Shown here: positions 8,851-21,000 of the stretch, piece by piece
How positions within the stretch are numbered: position 1 is the first letter of the stretch
Layout of the letters: every line of letters begins with the position of its first letter
NCBI GenBank assembly: GCA_963921195.1
Contig: OY992536.1
Location: 109,890,778-109,954,777, forward strand
Length of the DNA stretch: 64,000 nt
DNA from: Pegoplata infirma
Taxonomy: Eukaryota; Arthropoda; Insecta; Diptera; Anthomyiidae
Direction: 5' to 3'
Made by a program: the position numbers and the translations under genes
The notes under the pieces: generated by a model
Databases searched by the model: none
Seen by the model: the letters and a program-made list of their open reading frames with translations, nothing else
What the model was told of the DNA's origin: nothing

Positions 8851-11061
8851 TATATGGTTTTGAATTGAGAGAAGTGTAAAAGAAAATTTTTGAATTTTTT
8901 TGAAATTTAAGATATCCTTTTTTATGCATTTTGCCGTGAAATTTATTTCTTTGTAGCATACGTTAAGGATCTTAAAAAATTTTCAAAAGTTTGTTAAATT
9001 TTCGCCTATTTATAACAATTTAAACCTGACTTTACAGACAATTAACCCTGTTTTTCTTATTAAAAACTTTTTAAACATTATAATATTATTTCTTTACAAT
9101 ATTTTTAATTTGTGTCTTTTTCTCATAATCCTTTCAATTTCCTGTTGTCATCTTTCGTTATTCTATGCCAAATCTATTCCCTGTTTTTTTGTCAAACTTT
9201 TATGAAATCATTTAAAAAAAATATAAAACATTTTTTTTTTGTTAAGTTTTATTTATTTGTTTGTTATCTAACTAAGACAATATTAAAATTTTGTAATTTA
9301 CAATTCTATTATCAAGAAACACCACAAATTCTGTTATAATAATGTGGGTTTATGGAGTTGTGCCACAAGAAATTTTAGCATGTTGTGTACATAATTTAAA
9401 GATATTTCCACTGATAAGTAAACAATTTTGTGGTTGAAAAACTGGGGGCAAAATAAGGGTAGGAACTTCAAATGTAGTTATTTATGTTACCAAAAAGGGT
9501 TAAACTATGTATGAAAATTTTTATACGTAAAATTATTAAAAAGTTTGTTGAAACAATTATTAAGTTTTATTTTTTTTATCGTTTAGATAAATATATGTAA
9601 ATATTATAAAGATAAAACTTTATTATATAGAAAGTTAAAAAAATTGCCTAAAATTATGCTACATATTTTTTTGGTGATAAAAATAATATTTTTAGGATAA
9701 AGTAACTAAAAAGTAGGTTAAATACAAATGTATAAACCATTCAAAACTCTTTACTATACATCCTTTCAACTATTAAAAAGATTTCAGTACAACCCGCCTA
9801 AAAGTATGCTTTATTTTTTTAAAGGAAACTTTTAATATTAATTTATGTTAATATAGAAATTATGTCAACCTTAAAAGTATGCAATTTTTATTCTCAATTA
9901 CCACAAAACAATCCATTGTTTTAAGTTTATTAGTAATTTTAACATTTTAGAAAGAATAAATCGTATTTCATTCAAAAATATTTATTATGTTTAAAAATTA
10001 GTACTTTTAAACTTTTTGTTTTCGTACTTTAATATTTGTATTTTAATTAAAACTTTTTCTTCTTTTAACTACCAACTGGCATAAACTCTGTAGCTTCAAA
10101 AGTCCTTTTAATATTTTTTCGGTAATGTAGGTTAATGCCTTTTCAACATTGAAATTGATGTGATGGTTGTTCAAATACTCAAAAATAAAAAAAAAAACAT
10201 TTTATATTGGAAAATTTAAGTCTTCTATTTACCATAGACCTTTTTTGGGGGTCTTTTATTTAGGTTTTATATTTCTCTAGTATGAATTTAATATGGAAAA
10301 TTTTGAAAAGCACTCAGCGTTTTTCTTTCTAGAATCATTGGAGTGTTATATACATATTTCTGTACTATAAGGGTGTAGAAAAAAGTCAATATCATTTAAT
10401 GGAGTTATTGGAATTTCATATATTTTTTTTTTTTCATTTTCTAAATATGAAAATTTTCTTTGTAAAGCTGGTTATAAGGGTATTTCTTTTGCATATATAT
10501 ATTTGTAAATTTACTTTATAAAATACATATATGTTGAAGTCAATCAATATCATGTGGTATATCCTTTTTATTATTTAAATAAAATAGAGTCTTAACATTT
10601 TTTTTCTTCTTTCATTTGCCTTTGGGATATGACTTGAACAATAGGGAAATATGTATTTGATATGAAAGTAATATCAATTTATTTTAAATGTTTTACACTA
10701 TTTCCTAATTTAATTAAAATAAGTGTTATATTCGACAGTGGCCAATTTGCATAAATAAAAAAAAAACAAATTTTAAAAATGTAAAAACCTCACAAAGCCG
10801 ATTTTTTAATATTTTTATGTCAATTCAGTAATAAAAATATTTAATAATTGTTGCAATCATTGGCCCGTACCATAGAAAAAGAAAATGTATATTTTAACAA
10901 AAGTTTTATTTTAAATATCAAATTTCCCATACAATTTTTGAAGTCGATTTAAAAAAACAATTTATATGAAAAAAAATTAAAAGTCGATTTTAAATTAATT
11001 TTATTTTCCTTTGGTACGGCTGATTTATTTTAAAAAGATTTTCTTTGATTTCTTCATGAAT
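8851..11061. other. Non-coding, AT-rich stretch
   Basis: No gene or complete repeat seen. Solitary copies of the shared motif lie at about 8957 (AGCATACGTTAAGG), 9646 (GCCTAAAATTATGCTACA), 9788 (GCCTAAAAGTATGCTTT) and 9870 (CCTTAAAAGTATGC). Long T- and A-runs dominate. Frames of up to 75 codons have the amino-acid content expected from AT-rich noise. Confidence 0.6.
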
Positions 11062-11336
11062 GAGGCAACAGAAAACTAGCAGTTATAAATTTATTTTGAG
11101 GCCTAAAACTATGCAACAACATATTTGAAACAGTAGTCTGAAATCAAACATATTTTTATTGAAATCTGGTTAAAAACGATAAATAATAATGAACGATTGT
11201 CCTGATTTCCTCCTCCTGAAGGTTTTAGGATGGGTTACCTTAACTTAAAACATTTTCTTTCATTTATTTAATTTTACGATACATTTATTTTGTATTGCAT
11301 AGCTTCAGGAGTAGAAATAAATTCATAAATGCTAGT
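11062..11336. mobile_element. Fam-F hAT-type MITE
   Basis: Left end AGGCAACAGAAAACTAGCAG; the right end is decayed at AAATTCATAAATGCTAG. The interior has the family-specific block TGTCCTGATTTCCTCCTC. Motif copies CCTAAAACTATGC and GCATAGCTTCAGG lie in the arms. Confidence 0.8.
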
Positions 11337-11439
11337 AAATTAAAAACATAATTAGTGAAAGAAAAAAATGTTGGTAAAAAATTGTTTAAAAAAAAAATTA
11401 TAATGGAAATGATAAAAAAAAATTTAATGGCATAAGATA

Positions 11440-11835
11440 TTTTTTTGGAGGGGGGAGGGTAGGTGACAAAATTTTTGAGTTAAAAAAAAATCGGCGAAAA
11501 AAAGGCTGTTGTGTGAAAAAATTTTTGATCTTGTTTAAATAAAATTTTGTATCAAATTCTTTTCTTATGTGTCCACCTACAGTTGAATTAAAGCATTTTG
11601 TATTTTTAGGTTATGTGGAACGTTTTCGAGGTGTCCATACATTTTCTTTCATAACTTTTGCCCCGCAAAACCGATATCGGTCAAATTCAATTACAAACTT
11701 TTTTAGGAAACAACAAGTATCTTTGTTAAAGATACAGTTATGTCTGTGTCATATTTTGACCGAGCTAGTGATTTCAACAGACAGACAGATATCGCTAAAT
11801 TGACATAAAGTCGGGACACGAATGTGTATGCATTT
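11440..11835 (+). repeat. Fam-C-related fragment
   Basis: A G-rich segment, a line GTGGAACGTTTTCGAGGTG, and CAGACAGACAGATATCGCTA followed by a rate-like AATTGACATAAAGTC match the microsatellite-plus-core order of Fam-C. Both ends are missing. Confidence 0.5.
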
Positions 11836-11871
11836 TGTAGTCTATGTAAATTTCTATCAATCTTCTTTCCA

Positions 11872-12139
11872 AAACAAGGGAACTATTTTTTATAGCATAA
11901 TTTTAGGCTTGTAGTAAATATATGATTTTTATTTAAAAGCGACAAAAACTCTACATATTGCTAAATTTATAAACAAATATAACAATTTATTTAATCTTAA
12001 TTCGATTTATTAAAAAAATCATAAATGTCATTGTTTTGCTGGGATTTAATTTTCGGATCATATATTTACAAAATGCCTAAAATTATGCTACAGCAAATTC
12101 TTACTTTTAAATAAAAATCGTCGAAAATAAAACCACTCA
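11872..12139. mobile_element. Fam-A MITE, lacking its outer tips
   Basis: The body runs from TTTTTATAGCATAATTTTAG to AAAATAAAACCACTCA. The left tip and about 25 bases of the right tip are missing, the latter replaced by the Fam-E' element that follows. Confidence 0.75.
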
Positions 12140-12600
12140 CAAGGAAGGTCTTCACAGGCACCCACCGATTGTCCTGAAACTTGAATATGGGAATGAGGGG
12201 GAAAAAAACTCCCCAATCTTAAATTTAAAAAAGGGTTGCCACTTTATGAAAAAATAAGGGCTTTCGGGAAAATCCGTATAAAAGCCGAACTAGTAGAAAT
12301 TTAGCCAAACGAAAAAATACGGGTCTGCTTAATTTTGATAGATATTATATATACATCTCCATATAAACTACAACAATTATTATTTATTTTTGAAAATAAC
12401 GAACTTAACATAGTTATAGTTTTTTTTAAGTAATGGGAAAAATCCACAAAAACCGAAAAAAAATCCTGTATTTCTCCCTGCCCTTTGACCAGCTAAATGT
12501 GAGATTGGGCAGCTAAAAAAACAGGTAACTCAAATTTTGCTTCCCACTTTCTTATATGCAAGTTTGAGAACAACCGATGCCCTGTGAAAGACCTTCCTTG
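12140..12600. mobile_element. Fam-E' (diverged Fam-E relative)
   Basis: Tips are CAAGGAAGGTCTTCACAGG and its partner GAAAGACCTTCCTTG, 461 bp. The interior is only weakly like Fam-E (GGGCAGCTAAAAAAACAGG). Flanks are TCA left and TGA right. It joins the cut ends of two Fam-A bodies. Confidence 0.7.
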
Positions 12601-12897
12601 TGAGTCGTATGATTTTTATGAGAAAGAAAGATTTTTTATAGCATAATTTTAAGCATGTAGTAAATATATGATTGTTATTTTAAAACTCTACATACTGCAA
12701 AATTTATAAACAAATATAACAATTTATTTAATATTAAGTCGATTTATTAAAAAATATCATAAATATAATTGTTTTGCTGCAATTTAACTATCGGATCATG
12801 CATTTACAAAATGCCTAATATTATGCTACAGCAAAATCTTACTTTTTTATAAAAAATCGTCGAATATAAAACGACTCAATGGTATGCTGTAAACACA
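12601..12897. mobile_element. Fam-A MITE
   Basis: It begins inside the terminal repeat at GAGTCGTATGATTTTTATG and ends with the full tip GGTATGCTGTAAACACAGCT. It carries both motif copies, ATAGCATAATTTTAAGC and GCCTAATATTATGCTAC. Confidence 0.8.
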
Positions 12898-13187
12898 GCT
12901 TTAGTCGTTTTATCATCGACGATTATTATAAAAATGTAAGATTTTTAAGTAGCATAATTTTAGGCGTTTTGTAAATATATGATCTTAAAATTAATTCCCA
13001 GCAAAACAATGACATTTATGAGGTTTTTTTAATAAATCAACTTATGATAAAATAAATTGTTATATTTGTTTATAAATTTAGCAATATGTAGAGTTTTTTG
13101 TCGCTTTTAAATATCAATCATATATTTGCTACATGCCTAAAATTAAGCTATAAAAAATCTTGCTTTTTCATAAAATTAAACGACTCA
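12898..13187. mobile_element. Fam-A MITE, inverted
   Basis: It lies opposite to the preceding copy, starting AGTCGTTTTATCATCGACG without its outer tip and ending at CGACTCA, where Fam-E begins. Confidence 0.75.
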
Positions 13188-13782
13188 CAAGGGAAGTCTC
13201 CCTAGTGTCACCCGCGGATCTTTATGGAATTGGTTTTATTTTGTAGAGCAGAAAAAATAAAGGGACACGTATTTTTTTTAGCGGCCCAAATTCATATTTA
13301 GGGGGTAAAAAGGAGGGGGGAAGACAAGGCCATTTTTCAGTTTTTTTTTGTTTATCTCCTATATTATGCAAAGAAACCAAGTCATGTTACATACCAAATG
13401 AAAGGTCTTTGGAAAATCTACGTGTGCCAAGAACGTGTCCAAAAATGCACAAATTTTCGTCATATTGAGTAAAATACCAAAATTGTAGAACATTTTTGTT
13501 AATAAGTCGAAAAATATTAACTTCTTTGGCCCGTTGTTAGCACCATAAGATAGGTATTTTTAATACCTTTAATCTGATACCACACATGCCTATATTAATT
13601 TTGTATAAATAGGCGTAAATCGTAAAAAACTGAAAAATGTCAATTTCCCCCCACACAAATCGACCCCCCCTAAAAATGAGTTTGGGCCGCTAAAAAAAAT
13701 ACGTGTCGAATTAATTTTCGTTCTTAACAACATATCCAAATTTCATGAAGATCGGAGGGTGACACCAAGGAAACTTCCCTTG
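13188..13782. mobile_element. Fam-E element, full length
   Basis: It is 595 bp with tips CAAGGGAAGTCTCCC and ACTTCCCTTG. TCA occurs on both sides (13185-13187, 13783-13785), an exact 3-bp duplication within the Fam-A terminal repeat. Relative to the neighbouring Fam-A left repeat, its orientation matches the copy at 4807 and is opposite to that at 16866. Confidence 0.85.
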
Positions 13783-14122
13783 TCAGTGGTATAGAGTAAA
13801 CAAAACTTTATTAAGCTGTGTTTACACGACGAGTTTTATAAAAATTAAGATTTTGCTGTAGTATAATTTTAGACATTTTGTAAATATATGATCCGAAAAT
13901 TAATTCCTAGCAAAACAATGCCATTTATGATGTTTTTTTTTAAATAAATCAACTTAAGATAAAATAAATTGTTATATTTGTTTATAAATTTAGCAATATG
14001 AAGAGTTTTTTGTCACTTTTAAATAACAATCATATATTTACTACATGCCTAAAATTATGCTATAAAAAATCTTGATTTTTTATAAAAATCATACGGCTCG
14101 GTGGTATGGTTTAAACATAGCT
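13783..14122. mobile_element. Fam-A tip plus complete Fam-A copy
   Basis: Bases 13783-13815 are the tip that follows Fam-E (CAGTGGTATAGAGTAAAC). A further copy starts near 13817 (AAGCTGTGTTTACACGACG) and ends GGTTTAAACATAGCT at 14122, with TTA after it. Confidence 0.75.
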
Positions 14123-14175
14123 TTAATGGGTTTATTTAGCATATTTCCGAATTTTCTGAAAATTTTTCTTTTAAC

Positions 14176-14463
14176 TAGGATAATAGAAAACTAGCATTTA
14201 TGAATTTATTTCGGGGCGTAAAACTATGCTATACAAAAAAAGTGAATCGTGAAATTAAATAAATGAAAGCCAAAGTTTTTAGTTGAAGAACACATTCTGA
14301 AACCTTCAAAAGGAGGAGATCAGGACAATCCTTCATAATTTTTATTGATTTAAATTAAATTTCAACAAAAATATGTTTGATTTCTGACTACTGTTTCAAT
14401 TATGTTGTTGCAAAGTTTTAGGCCTCAAAATAAATTCATAACTGCTAGTTTTCTGTTGCCTTA
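14176..14463. mobile_element. Fam-F hAT-type MITE with 8-bp duplication
   Basis: Tips TAGGATAATAGAAAACTAGC (decayed) and TTTTCTGTTGCCTTA. Flanks CTTTTAAC (14168-14175) and CTATTAAC (14464-14471) match at seven of eight bases, the duplication length of hAT elements. Confidence 0.85.
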
Positions 14464-16139
14464 CTATTAACACACCAAAAATATAGCATACACTAAGGCG
14501 TTTAAAATAAATTCTTACTACAGCATATCGAAATACTATTTATTGGCATTTCAAAGGCTTGCGTTTAAAGTAAAATGTTAAATTAACAGTGATTAACAGA
14601 ATTATTTAAAAGTAACTGTTAATATCATTATTTTTAAAACTACAAAAAAGTTTAAAAAAAACTAAAATATTACTAAAAATGGTGTAATACTTTATATAAA
14701 CAGTTTGTCGTTCTACTTACAAACTAAATGGGTCATTTTCCTTTTTTTGTTATTTTTCTTTAAAACAAGAAACCTTTCAAAACTTAAGAGTTTATAACAT
14801 ATATTTTTTAATTAATTTATATACATATATTTTTGTAAATATAATGTTTTGTTTAACCGTCATCTTTCAAATTCCACCTGTAATAAATAAAAAAAAAAAC
14901 AGCAGTGTTTCCTTAACTTACTTAATTAGAAAAGTAAATGAATTGTTAAAGGAAATTTTAAATCTTTATGTTTCTTAAACAAAAGCTATTAATTAAGTAA
15001 ATAATAAAGTTATAAGACCAAGGAAAATTGTTTCCAACTGTGTTAAGAAAATAATTTTCAAAGGAAAGCAAGGCTTAGCCAACTAAAGAAAACATTTTCA
15101 TTAAAGGTGAATTTGAAAACAAGAAAATTTATCTTTGTTAAATTGTAAGAGTTTTTTTTTTATTGTTTTTGGCAAATCTTTGCTTTTATTTGTTAAATTA
15201 ATTCGCTTAATTAGAAATTTGTTTAAAATCATTTGTTCTATATTTTGTTTGACCTATTTAACGATTATTAGGAAAATTTAAAATATTTTCGTTGAGTATT
15301 TGCGAAAATGTGTATGAGTATGTGGATAAAAATTAGGTTATATCCATTAGATTTTTTCTTGGCTGCATTAAGTTGGATTATATATAAGAACATTAGGGTG
15401 TAATCTAATTTTCAGTTCGGAAATTTATATTTTTAGGGTTGAAATAGTGACTTTCTACTCTAAATGTTAGTAAAAATGGTTTAATGACAATATTTTGAAT
15501 CAATGCATTTTTACCTTTTTCTTAGAGATTTCATCAAAAAATAAGTGTATATTTGTCATTTCGTGTTTAACCCCAAAATTATATAAAGATGATTTTTATT
15601 AAGCGAATAACTAAGCGAAAGGAGAACATTTTTTTACTAGGAAAATTTCAAACATTAAAATGTTTTTTCATATAATGTAGTGCCACCTTAACATAAATGT
15701 TGCTATTTTTTTTTTATTTGGTTGAATACTCAAGAGTCTGGATAGCGAGTGAGTTTTTTTTTTTGTTATTTTTATTTTTCAAATTGTAAAATATGTTTTT
15801 TTTTTTTTTGTACATAACTAGTACTTTAGATACAATTTATTGCTATTGTTTTGTTCTTTTTGTGTCATTTTATAAATGGAACAATTGGAATTTGACCTAT
15901 ATTGTAGTTAGAAATGATATAAAACAAATGTTGAGAAAAAATACATAAACAAATAATTTTAATGAAAAAATACTTTAAATTATTACTGGCATTAACATTC
16001 TATGAGAATTTAAAAAAATAAAAAGAATATTGAAAAAAATTAAGCTGCCTTTAAATAGGCTTAAAAAACATTAATTATATAATCCTTAAGGTAGGCAAAA
16101 CTTTTTTTATTAATTTCGTATTAGCTTAACATTACCTAT
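14464..16139. other. Non-coding with Fam-I fragment
   Basis: A Fam-I/J-type fragment at about 14475-14660 carries AGCATACACTAAGGCG and repeated TTAACAG words. The rest is AT-rich sequence with T-runs at 15690-15810 and no supported gene. Confidence 0.5.
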
Positions 16140-16857
16140 GTTTTATCATACAACATGTGGACTTATTAAATAATTTTTGCAAAAAGGTTTTACTCACCCA
16201 ACAAAAAAAGTGCGGAGTACTTCAATTTGGAGTGCTTTAAAACTATAACAAATGTAATGAAATACAACAAAAATAACAAAAAACACAAGAAAAAATCGCA
16301 TAGGACTTCTTTTCTACTCCATAAAAAGTTGATATTCAGCTCTTAACTCATTACCTTCAGCGACACTCCCATACAAAAGTAAGTATATATTCAGTAGATA
16401 AGAAGTACTCCGAGCTTTCAAACAACTTCCAACTACTTCCCTGGAGTAGTTCTTATCTACTGAATATCTACTTACATTTGTATGGAGGTGTCGCGATAGG
16501 TAATGAGTTAAGAGCTGAATATCTATGAATTCTGGAGTAGAAAAAACTGTTTGTGTGTTGTTGTCTTGTGTTTTTTGTTATTTTTGTTGTATTTCATTAC
16601 ATTTGTTTTAGTTTTAAAGCACTCCACTGAGAAGTGGTAATGACTTTTTTTGCAGGGCATCTACGATTCTTCCTGCTTTTGTGTTTGTTTCTTTATAATA
16701 TTTTTGTAATATTCCTAAAGCATACCTCAAGGAGCGAATAATAACTAAATCCATCATATCATACAACTAATAATAGTACCATCTTTTGTATTTTATTAGA
16801 AACTCTTGTTATATACATACTATTTTTTTTAGCATTTTCAAAGCACACTTCACGGAT
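16140..16857. mobile_element. Fam-H element split by a MITE
   Basis: The left part has ATCATACAACATGTGGACTT. The right part has CATCTACGATTCTTCCTG, AAAGCATACCTCAAGGAGC and AAAGCACACTTCACGGA. The MITE at 16197-16657 separates TTTTACTCA from CATCTACG. Fam-E and Fam-A follow directly. Confidence 0.7.
16197..16657. mobile_element. Palindromic MITE, CCC tips, CA duplication
   Basis: It is 461 bp, almost entirely inverted-repeat. Tips are CCCAACAAAAAAAGTGCGGA and the complement of CCCTGCAAAAAAAGTC. The centre is near 16430 (AAGTACTCCGAGC ... CCCTGGAGTAGTTC). The empty site in Fam-H reads TTTACTCATCTACG, so only CA is duplicated (16195-16196, 16658-16659). It shares CCC tips and a 2-bp duplication with Fam-O. 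Confidence 0.8.
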
Positions 16858-16865
16858 ACCACTGA

Positions 16866-17409
16866 CAAGGGAAGTCTCCCCAGTGTCACCCGCGGATCTT
16901 TATGGAATTGGTTTTATTTTGTAGAGCAGAAAAAATAAAGGGACATGTATTTTTTTTAGCGGCCCAAATTCATATTTAGGGGGTAAAAGGTTTTCGGTTT
17001 TTTTCGTCATGTTACATACCAAATGAAAGGTCTTTGGAAAACCTATATACGTGTGCTAAGAACGTGTCCAGACATGCACAACTTTTCGACATATTGAGTA
17101 AAATACCGAAATTTCAGGACATTTTTGTTAATAAGTCGAAAAATATTAACTTCTTTGGCCAGTTGTTAGCATCACGAGATAGGTATTTTTAATACCTTTA
17201 ATCTGATACCACACATGGCTACATTAATTTTGTTTTTTTGCGTAAATCGTAAAAAACTGAAAAAGGTCAATTTCCCCCCATACAAATCGACCCCCCTAAA
17301 AATTAGTTTGGGCCGCTAAAAAAAAATACGTGTCGAATTAATTTTCGTTCTTAACAACATATCCAAATTTCATAAAGATCGAAGGGTGACACCAGGGAGA
17401 CTTCCCTTG
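16866..17409. mobile_element. Fam-E element
   Basis: It is 544 bp, starting CAAGGGAAGTCTCCCCAGTG and ending GAGACTTCCCTTG, with a short internal loss after AGGGGGTAAAAGG. The left flank is TGA (16863-16865) and the right is TAG, one base changed or lost. It lies in the same Fam-A terminal-repeat position as other copies. Confidence 0.8.
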
Positions 17410-17702
17410 TAGTCGTATGATTTTCATGAAAAAACAAGATTTTTTATAGCATAATTTTAGGCATGATATATGTTTAGGATTGTTATTTAAAAGCGACAAA
17501 AACTGAAAATATTGATAAATTTATAAACTTAGGATTAAATAAATTGTTATATTTGTTTATAAATTTAGCAAAATGTAGATTTTTTTTGTCGCTTTTTAAT
17601 GACAATCATATATTTACTACATGCCTAAAATTATGCTATAAAAAACATTGCTTTTTCATAAAAATCATACGACTCAGTGGTATGGTGTAAAAATAGCTTT
17701 AA
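17410..17702. mobile_element. Fam-A MITE, internal deletion
   Basis: It runs from AGTCGTATGATTTTCATG to GGTATGGTGTAAAAATAGCT. The middle has been shortened by fusion of two opposite halves at TTTATAAACTTAGGATTAAA near 17530. Confidence 0.75.
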
Positions 17703-17714
17703 CAAATCCAAATA

Positions 17715-18450
17715 ATTAAAAAAGCACTACAACCCACGTTAAGTTCGGAAATAGGCAAATTCGGACTAGGGGGGAAACAATTACATACTTTTACACCATA
17801 TGAAGTTCATTGACCTGGACTTGGATCAAGGGGATTAGGAAATGTAATTTTTTTGGGCCGCCCTTTTTGGGGGCGTGCTCAATATAAAATAATGGTAAAA
17901 TTGTACTTTTTAATCGCATATATTTTTGTAAATGATTATGTAAACATTTATGTCAACTGCAAAAATGTCCCCCTTCCAACCCCTTTCCACAAAACGACCC
18001 TTTCGAACTTTTTTCATTTATGTTTTATTTTGAAGGGGTATTTTGAAGTGTAGAAAACCATGTAAAAAATTATATTCGGTCAAGACCGACATATCATATG
18101 GTCGATACCCTCCCTACACCAGTGTTTTCTGAAAAATGGGTCCCAAGTCCAAACATGGACCTATTAGATCTATCTTTCGGTAAATCTGTAATAAGTGTAG
18201 AAAGCACACGCAAACCAAAATTGAATAGATTTGTATGATTTTTGTTGTCAATAGACCGATTTAACTAAAATCGGGCGAAATTTGTCCAAAAATTTTCTGA
18301 ATTTATTCAGATAAAATTAAGTTACCAAAGTAAACCTTTAACACATACAAACAAAATTTTAATCAAATATTTCCAACTTTCATGAATTTTAAGAGATTTT
18401 ATCGAATATCGGGAGGGTGGTTTGAATGGGGACTACAAAAAGAACTGGTC
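17715..18450 (-). repeat. Fam-C-related fragments
   Basis: GGGCCGCCCTTTTTGGGGGC matches the GCCC/GGGCGGGCC blocks of the array at 35.7 kb in reverse. TTCGGTCAAGACCGACATAT with ATGGTCGATACCCTCC is the same kind of hairpin-plus-ATACCCTC end. Boundaries are uncertain, and a 66-codon frame here is not a gene. Confidence 0.5.
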
Positions 18451-20283
18451 CGATTCATTTAAAATTTGAAATAATGATTTGTGAATACAAACTCGAATAC
18501 TTGCCAAATTTCGCAAGGATACCTATTAAAATACGACAATAAAAATCACTTGAGTCAAATTCAAATATCTCGCAAAATGTTCTGTTAATTTTAACATTTC
18601 TTGCAATGACAGTTTAGGTTCTTTTACATAATCATTAAGATAGGACAACACTTTTTTTACATTTTTTATATCCATAAAAAATAAAAAGGGGTTTATGGAA
18701 ATTAAAAACAATAAAACAATAATTTATTAAAAATTATGATCCCTTTTAAAAGGCTTTAGATATATTTTTTATATAATCCTTAAGGTAGGCAACACTTTTT
18801 TTGTTTTTATTACAAGGTTGAGAGAGTTATTCTGTATCTCGCAAAAAATTATGTTAACGCAAACATTTTTCAATATGAATTGTTAATTTAACAGAATATA
18901 GAAAAAAAATACTTTCTTAATGAAAGTTTATGTCGCCGGAGCTCTCTTTTTTAACAAAAGGCGGAAATTAAAAAAAAAACATGTCTGCCAGAAAATTTAA
19001 TTATAACATTTAAATGGCTTTCCAACAAATCTAACAGAAAAATAATGATTGTTTTATTTCTCAAGAAAATCACAACTTTTCATTTCACTTATGTGTGTTT
19101 CGGTAGATATTAATGTTTTCGTCTTAAGTTTTCTTTACAACACTATTTTGGCATATAATTTTCTCTTAAAAATTGCCTGTATTTTTTGTTTAAATACAAC
19201 TCGTGCAGAAATTAAAAACGTTTTCGTTTTCTATTTTTTTTTTTTGATTTCTTTCTACTATTAGAGAAAAAAATTACATAAAATTAATGTTGCGCTTACT
19301 TCAATATTATTTTCATTGTTTCGTTATTTCTTAAAAAAAGGGGAGTTTTCTTAGGCAATTGGTGTTATTGCTGGCTGGCTGACTGGTAATTGTTGTATGT
19401 TGTTATTTTTGTTGCTGCTAGTGCTGCTGTTAAACAATTCACGCAATACAATCAACAGCTCTACAATATACAACATCATCTTTTCAAACTTTTTAAATTA
19501 CTGTTTTATAGCAATGTAATGAAATGGAATAGAAAAATAAAAACACTTGCAAATTAGAAAGTATAAACACCAAAATAGTGTAAATTTTTTTTTTATTGTG
19601 TTAATTTTTTTTTCTCAAAAAATTATTACTTTAAAAGAAAAGCAAAAAATAAAAGAAAACTAGAGGAAATTTGTGGTTTCTAACACACTATAATTCAACA
19701 GCAGGCTGGGAAAATGGCCTGTAAAAATGCATTAGAGTGGCCTGTTGCGCAATATTTTTGAAATAATATTAAACAACTAAAGAATTTAAGGAAAATTAGT
19801 GAAAAACATGTTGAAGGATATCTGAAATCAAATACTTTAAAGGATTAAGTAATTTGTCCTTTATGTTTACCATTTAAAAGCTAATACCTTAAATTGCCTT
19901 TTGACGGGTCACCCTAATATTTATACACACATATATTTTGTTTTCCGACCCTCCTAAAAAATAGAGTTTTATTTTTTCAAATTAACTTAAATTTACTGCG
20001 AATCGTAAAAAAAACTGTTTAGGTCAAATGTAGTGAACAGTTTTTCATCTGGAGTATTTTTTATTACAGCAGACAAAAACAATATAAATTTTAATATTTT
20101 TTCCGCATTTTTTTATGAAATATCTAATATTTTTTCTGGGCACATTTATATGTTGCTTGTTAAGTTATGAGTTTTCTTTAAAATGTTGTCGTTAATAGAC
20201 AAATAAATCAGTTTATTATTAAGACAATAGCTGTGTTTTTCAATGATTGGTTTAAAAATTTATATTTAATGCCAATTGTCACT
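18451..20283. other. Non-coding, possibly single-copy
   Basis: AT-rich sequence with GCTGGCTGGCTGACTGG and TTGCTGCTAGTGCTGCTGTT around 19370-19433, a Fam-H-like CCTTAAGGTAGGCAACAC at 18779, and long T-runs. Frames of 61-71 codons show no domain features. A Fam-J fragment (TGCCAATTGTCACTATAAAG) closes the region. Confidence 0.5.
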
Positions 20284-21000
20284 ATAAAGCTGTGTTTACA
20301 CCATACCATTAATTCGTTTTATTTTCGACAATTTTTATAAAAAAGTAAGATTTTGCTGTAGCATAATTTTAGGCATTTTGTAAATATGTAATCCGAAAAT
20401 TAAATCTCATTAAAACAATGACATTTATGATTTTTTTTTTTAAAATCGACTTACGATTAAATAAACTTCTTATATTTGTTTATAAATTTACCAATATGTA
20501 GAGTTTTTTGATGCTTTTAAATAACAATCATATATTTACTACATGCCTAAAATTATGCTATAAAAAAATCTTGCTTTTTCATAAAAATCACACGATTTAT
20601 TGTTGGTGGTATGGTGTAAACATATGTAGCTTAAGACTGAATAAAACGATTTTCGATGTTTTGTGTAAAAAAAGAGTGCATTTAATTTTAGGCATTTTGT
20701 AAATATGTGATCCGAAAATAAAATCTCAGCAAAACAATGACATTTATGAATTTTTTAATAAGTCGACTTAAGATTAAATAAATTGTTATATTTGTTTAGA
20801 AATTTAGCAATATGTAGAGTTTTTTGAAACTTTTAAATAACAAACATATATTTACAACATGCCTAAAGTTATGCTATAAAAAATCTTCCTTTTTCATAAA
20901 AATCATACGACTTATTGTTAGTGGTATGGTGTAAACATAGCTTACAACTGAATAACACGATTTTCGATGTTTTGTGTAAAAAAAGAGTGCATACTTTTAG
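20284..21000. repeat. Fam-A / Fam-J hybrid, about 315-bp tandem duplication
   Basis: A Fam-A copy starts at 20287 (AGCTGTGTTTACACCATACC) and ends near 20630. It runs into Fam-J (ACGATTTTCGATGTTTTGTG). At 20680-20700 the Fam-J motif GTGCAT is fused to the Fam-A sequence ATTTTAGGCATTTTG, and a second Fam-A end plus Fam-J start follows. Equivalent bases are spaced 311-319 apart. The fusion lies inside the shared motif AGCATAMTTTTAGGC, so it looks like unequal exchange between unrelated families. Confidence 0.8.
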
